A stretch of DNA of 7,695 nt from CAZKFH01 sp050693165 (GTDB taxonomy: Bacteria > Actinomycetota > UBA4738 > CALAEC01): contig JBOGVX010000110.1 of the NCBI GenBank assembly GCA_050693165.1, positions 1 to 7,695 on the forward strand, read 5' to 3'. Below the pieces are notes generated by a model. That model was given only the letters and a program-made list of their open reading frames with translations. It did not search any database and had not been told where the DNA came from. Positions 1 to 5,027 of the stretch are shown here, piece after piece. Position 1 is the stretch's first letter. Each line of letters begins with the position of its first letter. The position numbers and the translations under genes were made by a program.

Positions 1-4
1 GATT

Positions 5-1060
5 CTAGGCCGACTCGGCGCGAGTTGTGTGCTCCCCGAAGGACGGCTGCTCGAACGCCGCCTCGAGGAGAGGGTCGCGGGCCAGCAGGTAGCGGTGCAG
101 GCTCCGGTAGTCGGCGTGATTGAGCGCCTTGAGGATGACCTGGATGGGCACGTCGTTGCGCTCCGCGAGGTTCGTCGCGAACGTGTCGCGGAGGCAGTGC
201 GTGCCCTGCTTCGCGCGTGGAACGCCCGCGGCCACGGCCGCCCTTTTGTACCAGTCGGCGATCGCCTTCTTGTTCACACCGATCAGCGTCGGCCGGTGAC
301 GGAAACCGTCCCACGCCTGGAGCTCCCGGACGGCGATGACGGCGAGCGGCGTCAGAGGCAGGCTGTAGGGTCGATTGTTCTTCGCGAAGCGGAAGTGAAC
401 GTAGCGCCCGGGCTGAGGATCGCGGGGCACGTCTTCCTCCAGGATGGCGGCAAGGCTCGACACGCGAGCTCCCGTCTCCAGCTGTAGGAGCAACGTCCAC
501 GCCCTGCGGCCGGACAGGTCCGCCCAGCTCGTAGCGACGAGCACCCGGACCAGCTCCTCCTCGGTGAGAGGATTCGCGGGTTTCGCCGGCGTCGTGCGGT
601 TGCGGATCTCCCCGGCCGGGTTCTCGGGATAGATGCCCCTTCTCGTCGCGTACTTCCAGTACGACTTGGCGGCGGCGATGATCGTCTCGCGCGTCGGCGC
701 GTGGGGGTTCAGCTCGAGCAGGTAGCGCGTGAAGACCTCCTCCGTGATCTCGGTCGGGTCCAGGCCGCGATCGACACCGATGTCGAACAGGATCGCTCTC
801 ACGTAGCGGTAGTAGTTCTGGATCGTGTCCGGGGAGTAGCGATTGACCTCAAGGAAGTCTCGCCAGGCTCGAACACTGGCGAAAAGCTCTATCGCTGCCA
901 TCTCGGCGGCCGCGACGAGCGCGGGGACTGCGGGCGATGCCATCGGGGAAGGTCTCGGGACATTACTACCCACCGTGGACCTACGCACTCCCCCACTCCG
1001 GGGTCCTCGGATAGGTAGGACGGGGGCCTTGCCATCCCCCGGTTGGGGGCGTTCGCTCAC
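5..1060 (-). CDS. Tyrosine recombinase / integrase (XerC/XerD-like)
   Basis: Site-specific recombinase that would cut and rejoin DNA through a covalent 3'-phosphotyrosine. Residues about 57-145 form the N-terminal SAM-like core-binding domain (RAWRDFLEVNRYSPDTIQNY is typical). Residues about 163-335 form the catalytic domain with every expected residue: R199 (GARVSSL), K227 (beta-hairpin Lys, FAKNNR), H288 and R291 (HCLR), H315 (LNHAD) and Y324 (HRYLLA). It is therefore probably active. The frame opens at GTG 1060, but the first 39 residues are Pro/Arg-rich with weaker third-position GC, and no Shine-Dalgarno precedes 1060. A GTG at 988 has GGAG seven bases upstream, and an ATG at 943 would give 312 residues, close to XerC/D size. 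The longest form is listed and the true start is unresolved. The gene diverges from the crotonase gene. No excisionase, relaxase or phage gene is visible, so a housekeeping Xer role and a mobile-element integrase are both possible. Confidence 0.9.
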   Translation of the reverse strand: MSERPQPGDGKAPVLPIRGPRSGGVRRSTVGSNVPRPSPMASPAVPALVAAAEMAAIELFASVRAWRDFLEVNRYSPDTIQNYYRYVRAILFDIGVDRGLDPTEITEEVFTRYLLELNPHAPTRETIIAAAKSYWKYATRRGIYPENPAGEIRNRTTPAKPANPLTEEELVRVLVATSWADLSGRRAWTLLLQLETGARVSSLAAILEEDVPRDPQPGRYVHFRFAKNNRPYSLPLTPLAVIAVRELQAWDGFRHRPTLIGVNKKAIADWYKRAAVAAGVPRAKQGTHCLRDTFATNLAERNDVPIQVILKALNHADYRSLHRYLLARDPLLEAAFEQPSFGEHTTRAESA

Positions 1061-1143
1061 CGAGCGGCTGATGGAACGGGCCGCAAGTGGCGACCCCTCG
1101 CAGGCGGACCTTTCGGACTGAACAAAGCGCCCGGGAATGTCCC

Positions 1144-1149
1144 TATGGT
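1144..1149 (+). promoter_or_regulatory. Weak candidate -10 box for the crotonase gene
   Basis: TATGGT fits the TANNNT pattern of a group-1 sigma factor -10 element and sits 31 bases before the crotonase ATG. The best upstream partner is TGAACA at 1119-1124, only four of six matches to TTGACA at a long 19-base spacing. GC-rich actinobacterial promoters often lack a clear -35, so this is only a candidate. Transcription starting about seven bases downstream would skip the in-frame ATG at 1145, which agrees with the start at 1181. Confidence 0.3.
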
Positions 1150-1171
1150 AGCGTCAAGGCCACCCCGCACC

Positions 1172-1176
1172 GGAGG
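1172..1176 (+). promoter_or_regulatory. Ribosome binding site fixing the crotonase start
   Basis: GGAGG lies four bases before ATG 1181. The reading frame stays open upstream as far as 1043, including another ATG at 1145, but those positions lack a comparable site and the upstream residues do not look like a crotonase N-terminus. This motif is why 1181 is taken as the start. Confidence 0.75.
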
Positions 1177-1180
1177 TCGA

Positions 1181-1972
1181 ATGGCGGATTTCGAGACCCT
1201 GAAGTACGGCATGCACGATGGGCTGGCCACGGTCACGCTGAACAGACCCGACAAGCGCAACGCCATCAACGCCCAGATGTTCAGCGAGCTCGGGGACGCG
1301 GCCGAGCGCGCAGCCAACGACCCCGGCATCCGGGTCGTGCTGATCACGGGCGAGGGAGAGTCGTTCAGCGCCGGGATCGACGTGCTGCTCCTCAACCAGC
1401 TCTCGGGAACGAGGGGGGCCAGGTTCCGCTCGTTCGTCAGGACCGCGCAGCGCCCGGGCTTCATCCTCTCGAGCATGGACAAGCCGACCGTCGCGGCGGT
1501 CCAGGGGCATGCGGTCGGGGCCGGCTTCCAGCTCGCTCTGGCCTGTGACATTCGCCTAGCTTCCGAGGATCTTCGCTTCGCGATGCTCGAGGTCCGCTTC
1601 GGACTGATCCCCGACCTGGGTGGGCTGCACAGGCTCTCCAGGCTGATCGGACCCGCGAAGACCAAGGACATCGTGTGGACCGGACGGAGCGTCGAGGCCG
1701 AGGAGGCCGAGCGCCTCGGCCTGGTGAACCGCATCGTTCCCAACGGCACGCTGGAGAAGGAAGCCGAGGCGTACGTCCGCGAGCTCGTGTCCTCTCCCCC
1801 GCTGCCAGTCAGCCTGACGAAGAGCCTCATCGACCGGGCACACGAGACGGCACTCGAGACATCGCTCGAACGCGACGCGCAGGCCCAGGCCGCCTGCATC
1901 GAGAGCGAGGATCACCACGAGGCGATCGAGGCATACCTGGAGAAGCGCCCCGCCCGATTCCACGGCCGCTAG
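1181..1972 (+). CDS. Crotonase-superfamily enoyl-CoA hydratase/isomerase
   Basis: A 263-residue cytoplasmic acyl-CoA enzyme, the usual length for a single-domain crotonase. The N-terminal beta strands carry LATVTLNRPDKRNAIN (residues 15-30). The first oxyanion-hole segment is FSAGID (62-67) and the second is HAVGAGFQLALACD (110-123), followed by LEVRFGLIPDLGG (136-148). In classical hydratase (rat ECH numbering) catalysis uses Glu144 and Glu164. Here the Glu144 position is Gln117 while Glu164 is kept as Glu137. Asp145 aligns with Asp204 of dienoyl-CoA isomerase. Hydration is therefore doubtful, and a delta-isomerase or another crotonase reaction on an acyl-CoA is more likely; the substrate cannot be told. 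The C-terminal helices (about 205-255) are family-typical. Only 35 bp separate its stop from the leader ORF and no terminator lies between, so co-transcription with the secreted-protein gene is plausible despite no obvious functional link. Confidence 0.93.
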   Translation: MADFETLKYGMHDGLATVTLNRPDKRNAINAQMFSELGDAAERAANDPGIRVVLITGEGESFSAGIDVLLLNQLSGTRGARFRSFVRTAQRPGFILSSMDKPTVAAVQGHAVGAGFQLALACDIRLASEDLRFAMLEVRFGLIPDLGGLHRLSRLIGPAKTKDIVWTGRSVEAEEAERLGLVNRIVPNGTLEKEAEAYVRELVSSPPLPVSLTKSLIDRAHETALETSLERDAQAQAACIESEDHHEAIEAYLEKRPARFHGR

Positions 1973-1993
1973 GCAGGCCCAAAAACTCATAGC

Positions 1994-2002
1994 AGGAAGG
2001 AG
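1994..2002 (+). promoter_or_regulatory. Strong ribosome binding site of the leader ORF
   Basis: AGGAAGGAG ends five bases before ATG 2008 and is the most purine-rich Shine-Dalgarno in the window. Nothing except the 16-codon ORF starts at a suitable distance from it, which is the main reason to regard that ORF as translated. Confidence 0.6.
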
Positions 2003-2007
2003 CCCGT

Positions 2008-2058
2008 ATGACGTCGAATTCCCTGGTCAAGCCCATATTGTCTGGAGGTACCCCATGA
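2008..2058 (+). CDS. 16-residue leader peptide ORF, coupled by ATGA overlap
   Basis: Unrecognised small ORF encoding MTSNSLVKPILSGGTP and ending in TGA. It has a strong ribosome binding site five bases upstream. Its stop codon overlaps the start of the next gene: the A of the 2055 ATG is the last base of its Pro codon and TG is shared, giving ATGA. This is the classic geometry for translational coupling or re-initiation, so its likely role is to control translation of the secreted protein downstream. It has no runs of one amino acid that would suggest classical amino-acid attenuation. An alternative is that the whole ORF is a chance reading of an mRNA leader containing a spare GGAGG-like motif. 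No homolog is known to me. Confidence 0.45.
   Translation: MTSNSLVKPILSGGTP
2044..2048 (+). promoter_or_regulatory. Ribosome binding site of the secreted-protein gene
   Basis: GGAGG lies six bases before ATG 2055, inside codons 13-14 of the leader ORF. Ribosomes translating the leader would pass over it, so initiation at 2055 could be influenced by leader translation. Confidence 0.7.
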
Positions 2059-2816
2059 AGCGTTCCAAGCGTGCGCTCGCGCTGGTGACGGGAGCGATCA
2101 TTCTCGGCCTGGTGGCCGAGGCCGGCGCGTTCGACTTCAGCCCGACCATCGACTTCACGCTCGGCGACAAGAAGGCCAACGTGAACTCGACCCTGAGGAC
2201 GGTGGTCAAACAGGACAGCGGCGAAGAAGAGCTCAAATCTGTCGAGCTCAAGGTTCCGGCCGGGTTCAGCCTTGCGCTGGACCAGCAGCTCACCGACGGT
2301 GAGACGCTCGGGGCCGGGGCGATCACGATCGACGTTGGTCCCAGGTGTCGCGGCGTCCCCGCAGCGTCGGCTCCTGCGAATATCCCGGTGAACATCGTCG
2401 AGCGCAACCGCCGGCAGCCCGAGATCGCCGCCGATGTTAAAGCGGTCTACGTTGTCGACCTTCGGCCCGTTACCACCATCGACCTGCTGGTCACGGGCTC
2501 CACGGACAAGGGATGGACACTGTTTGGCAACGTTCCTCCGAACGCCGATACGTGCCCTCCTTTCACCTTCGACGCCACGTTCCGCGCTCGTGCGGAAGAC
2601 AGCGAGACCCCGATCCTGACCAACCCGCAATTCGGCGGCGATTACAAGTTCGAGGCCAAGTTCGTCGGACTTCAGGGCGGAGTCAGCGACCACGAGCAGA
2701 CCGTGAAGATCGAGGGCCCGTCCGGGGGTGGCTCCGCCACCCAGTCGACCGGGACCAAGAGCTGCAAGGGCCTGAAGGGCAAGAAGAAGAAGCGCTGCAA
2801 GAAGCGCCTTAGCTAG
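2055..2816 (+). CDS. Secreted beta-rich protein with Cys/Lys-rich C-terminal tail
   Basis: A 253-residue protein of unknown function. Residues 1-25 are a clear Sec signal peptide: basic MKRSKR, hydrophobic core LALVTGAIILGLV, and an A-x-A site (AGA) before Phe26, so the mature protein is exported. Residues 26-220 alternate short strands and turns (for example LKSVELKVPAGFSLAL and GAGAITIDVGPRC), suggesting a beta-sandwich. Its only two cysteines in this part, C98 and C167, could form a disulfide. A Gly/Ser/Thr linker (about 222-235) leads to a tail with C237, C248 and about ten Lys/Arg residues in the last 16. From memory, similar tails end exported proteins of Thermoleophilia-like actinobacteria, but I can assign no named family. 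The start is fixed by GGAGG at 2044-2048. It overlaps the leader ORF by four bases and is followed by a strong terminator. A surface or wall-binding role is inference only. Confidence 0.88.
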   Translation: MKRSKRALALVTGAIILGLVAEAGAFDFSPTIDFTLGDKKANVNSTLRTVVKQDSGEEELKSVELKVPAGFSLALDQQLTDGETLGAGAITIDVGPRCRGVPAASAPANIPVNIVERNRRQPEIAADVKAVYVVDLRPVTTIDLLVTGSTDKGWTLFGNVPPNADTCPPFTFDATFRARAEDSETPILTNPQFGGDYKFEAKFVGLQGGVSDHEQTVKIEGPSGGGSATQSTGTKSCKGLKGKKKKRCKKRLS

Positions 2817-2829
2817 CTCAAGCACACAC

Positions 2830-2857
2830 GAGGCCCCCGGAGCGTTCCGGGGGCCTC
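2830..2857 (+). terminator. Rho-independent terminator after the secreted-protein gene
   Basis: A perfect 11-bp GC-rich stem (2830-2840 pairs with 2847-2857) encloses a six-base loop (AGCGTT) and is followed by a pyrimidine run CCCTCTTT. It begins 13 bases after the upstream stop. The T-tract is short and mixed, as is common in high-GC genomes. It ends only 25 bases before the amidase start, so it may act as a partial terminator or processing site rather than an absolute stop. Confidence 0.75.
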
Positions 2858-2882
2858 CCTCTTTGTGGAGAAGGGAAGCTAG

Positions 2883-4496
2883 GTGCCCGTGTCGAATGAT
2901 TCTTTCGTGGCCGCCCGTGCCCGTAGGCTCGCCCTGATACCGCTGCTCGTGGTCTTGATCGCCGTGCCCGACATGGGCCGTGCGGCGGACAACCCGGACT
3001 GCCTGGTCGAGATCGCGGGGGTGAACCTCCAGACCGCCACGATCCCAGAGATCCAGGAAGCCCTCGCCGCCGGACGCCTCACCAGCAGGCAGTTGGTCGA
3101 GCGGTACCTGCAGAGGATCGCCTTCTTCGACACCTCCGGCGCCGCACTCAACTCGGTTCGAGAGCTACACCCCATGGCTCTGGAGCAAGCGGACGCGATG
3201 GATCAGGAGCGGGCGGCCGGGATGGTCAGAGGGCCGCTCCACGGCATCCCCGTACTCCTCAAGGACAACATCGGGACGAACGACATGCCGACCACCGCAG
3301 GATCGATCGCGCTCGCCGGCAGCATCCCCGTGAACGACGGCTTCCTCACATCTCAGCTCCGCAAAGCGGGTGCGATCATCCTCGGCAAGGCGAACCTCAG
3401 CGAGTTCGCAAACTGGGTCGACCTCAGCATGCCTTCCGGCTACAGCTCCCTCGGCGGTCAGGTGATCAACGCCTACAACTTCTCCGCAACACCCAGTGGC
3501 TCGTCCTCGGGATCCGGAGTGGCTGAGTCGATGGCGCTCACCACCGCCGCGGTCGGCACCGAGACCTCGGGGAGCATCATCTCGCCGAGCTTCGCCAACA
3601 GCGTCGTGGGTCTCAAGCCCACTCTCGGCCTCATCAGCCGGGCCGGGGTCATCCCGCTCGCCGAGAGCTTCGACACGCCCGGGCCCATGACCAGGAACGT
3701 GACGGACAACGCGATAATGCTCGGCGGGATGGTCGGCGTGGATCCTCGAGATCCCGCAACCGCCGCGAGCGAGAGCCACTTGCCCCCGGGCAACGACTAC
3801 ACCCCCGCGCTCGACGAGGGCGGGCTCCTCGGCGCGAGGATCGGATACGACACGAGCAACAGACCCGGCGGCACCCAGGCAGCAGTTTGGGACCAGGCAG
3901 TCGCCGATCTTCGAGCGGCCGGGGCGGAGATAGTTCCTATCGATGGGCTCGACTCACTCCAATTCGTAGGGCTCCAGGAGATAGCGGCGATCCCCAACGA
4001 GTTCAAGGGAGGCCTGAACGCCTACCTCGCGTCGGAGGCGGATCCCCCGAGCGGCACCGAGACGCTGGCCGAGATCATCGAGTACAACGAGCAGCACCCA
4101 GAGGAGGTCAAGTACGGGCAGAACCTGCTCATCGCCTCGAACGCGACGCCCGGAGTCGTTGCGGCGGGAATACCGCAGCGCGAGTCGACCAGGGCGAGCG
4201 CTCGCGCGGCCATCGACTCGACGTTCCTCCGCTACGACCTCGACGCGGTGATCTCGCCTAACTCGACCTACGTCAACGTCGGGGCGGCCGCGGGCTACCC
4301 GACGCTCACCGTCCCGGCCGGTTACACCGGAAATGGCCGGACCCCGATAAACCTCTCGTTCCTCGGAACCGCGTGGGACGAGCCGGAGCTGCTGCGGTTC
4401 GGCTACGCCTACGAGCAGCACAGCATGCGCCGGGTCCCGCCGACGTTCGTGAACGATGAGCTCTTCCCCGAGGGCTGCACGACCGAACCCATCTGA
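2883..4496 (+). CDS. Exported amidase-signature (AS) family hydrolase
   Basis: A 537-residue Ser hydrolase that would cleave a carboxylic amide bond; the substrate is unknown. The Ser-cisSer-Lys triad is complete: K127 (PVLLKDN), cis-Ser S207 (SGSSSGSG) and nucleophile S231 (TETSGSI). The 24-residue gap between S207 and S231 equals that of fatty acid amide hydrolase. GLKPT and the PGPMTRNVTD stretch (about 243-275) are also family-typical. Unlike most AS enzymes, which are cytoplasmic, it has an export signal: R12-R15, hydrophobic LALIPLLVVLIAV (16-28), and a likely cut after A34. It has exactly two cysteines, C40 near the mature N-terminus and C532 near the C-terminus, so an end-to-end disulfide is possible. 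GTG 2883 is chosen because AAGGGAAG lies just upstream; GTG 2889 is an alternative. The next gene follows by 15 bp. It is not a GatA subunit: no GatB/C is present and the protein is secreted. Confidence 0.93.
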   Translation: MPVSNDSFVAARARRLALIPLLVVLIAVPDMGRAADNPDCLVEIAGVNLQTATIPEIQEALAAGRLTSRQLVERYLQRIAFFDTSGAALNSVRELHPMALEQADAMDQERAAGMVRGPLHGIPVLLKDNIGTNDMPTTAGSIALAGSIPVNDGFLTSQLRKAGAIILGKANLSEFANWVDLSMPSGYSSLGGQVINAYNFSATPSGSSSGSGVAESMALTTAAVGTETSGSIISPSFANSVVGLKPTLGLISRAGVIPLAESFDTPGPMTRNVTDNAIMLGGMVGVDPRDPATAASESHLPPGNDYTPALDEGGLLGARIGYDTSNRPGGTQAAVWDQAVADLRAAGAEIVPIDGLDSLQFVGLQEIAAIPNEFKGGLNAYLASEADPPSGTETLAEIIEYNEQHPEEVKYGQNLLIASNATPGVVAAGIPQRESTRASARAAIDSTFLRYDLDAVISPNSTYVNVGAAAGYPTLTVPAGYTGNGRTPINLSFLGTAWDEPELLRFGYAYEQHSMRRVPPTFVNDELFPEGCTTEPI

Positions 4497-4511
4497 GGTT
4501 TACTCCGGGTC

Positions 4512-4973
4512 ATGGCCGAGCCGGACTCCGGTCCCTACGAGCCCATAGAGGGCATCTCCCTCGAGAAGTACGCCCGGGTCGCCGTGGAGCTGCACAGAAC
4601 CACCCAGGAGAAGATGGATGAGGCCGCCGAGGCTCTCGGCATACCCGCCGGCCGGCTCACGGCAATCGCCGAAGGGTGGAACAAGCGGATGACCGACCAT
4701 CCGGAGGTCGTCCACAAGTACAGCGAGCTCTACCAGAAGGGCATGAAGGACGCGGGTATCGAGGCCCCGGACATCTCGATCGAGCAGTACGCGGACATCC
4801 TTCGTCAGGGAAGGACCCGCCCGATCACCGAGATCCTCCCCGAGTTCGGCCTGAACATGCAGACCTTCGCGATGGTCTCGGGCCAATGGATCGAGAAGAT
4901 GAGCGGAGACCCCCAGATCGCCGCGAAGCTGGCCGGCCTGATGGGTGACGTCCAGCAGCCTCCCGCTCCCTAG
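4512..4973 (+). CDS. Small protein of two related repeats, function unknown
   Basis: A 153-residue acidic protein without a signal peptide or membrane segment, so probably cytoplasmic. It is built from two homologous helical units. Unit 1 (about 13-78) and unit 2 (about 86-144) share an opening motif (ISLEKYARV at 15-23, ISIEQYADI at 88-96). They also share a W-xxx-M-xxx-P spacing: W56, M60 and P64 in unit 1, and W126, M130 and P134 in unit 2. Each ends in a helix. No catalytic or metal site stands out, so a binding or scaffold role is possible, but I do not recognise the family with confidence. The short Pro-rich tail is probably disordered. The start has only a weak ribosome site (GAGG overlapping the amidase stop, far upstream), so translation may depend on coupling to the amidase gene 15 bp before it, with which it likely forms an operon. 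A terminator hairpin follows by ten bases. Confidence 0.85.
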   Translation: MAEPDSGPYEPIEGISLEKYARVAVELHRTTQEKMDEAAEALGIPAGRLTAIAEGWNKRMTDHPEVVHKYSELYQKGMKDAGIEAPDISIEQYADILRQGRTRPITEILPEFGLNMQTFAMVSGQWIEKMSGDPQIAAKLAGLMGDVQQPPAP

Positions 4974-4982
4974 AAAGAGGAA

Positions 4983-5004
4983 GGGCCGGTCTCTCGACCG
5001 GCCC
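4983..5004. terminator. Hairpin terminator between convergent genes
   Basis: A perfect 9-bp stem (4983-4991 pairs with 4996-5004) with a TCTC loop lies between the small repeat-protein gene ending at 4973 and the peptidase gene ending at 5028 on the other strand. On the plus strand the stem is followed by CCTCTCC. On the minus strand it is followed by the pyrimidine-rich CTTCCTCTTTCT. Either side could serve as the tail, so it can act in both directions. Confidence 0.65.
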
Positions 5005-5027
5005 CTCTCCACTTACTCGCGCGCGCC

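Noticed and set aside
1036..1049. CCCCC-GGTT-GGGGG inverted repeat near the recombinase start
   Set aside because: Only five base pairs of simple G/C in a GC-rich background; no T-tract, and not convincing as a regulator or recombination site.
1043..1180. Upstream extension of the crotonase frame, including ATG 1145
   Set aside because: No ribosome site, a non-family N-terminus, and overlap with the recombinase frame; GGAGG at 1172-1176 supports ATG 1181.
1..1180. Integrative element boundary (att site or tRNA end) beside the recombinase
   Set aside because: No tRNA-like fold, no direct repeat pair that I could see, and no other mobile-element gene; the other side of the recombinase is outside the window.
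1057..1899. Minus-strand open frame opposite the crotonase gene
   Set aside because: Antisense shadow of a gene with clear family motifs; Ser/Arg-rich with no domain signal.
1827..2825. Long minus-strand open frame opposite the crotonase end and the secreted-protein gene
   Set aside because: It runs antisense to two well-supported genes, has no recognisable domain, is rich in Arg/Gly/Leu as expected of GC-rich antisense frames, and crosses the gap between genes.
3165..3779. Minus-strand open frame inside the amidase gene
   Set aside because: The opposite strand carries the amidase triad; the product is a low-complexity His/Arg/Gly-rich shadow.
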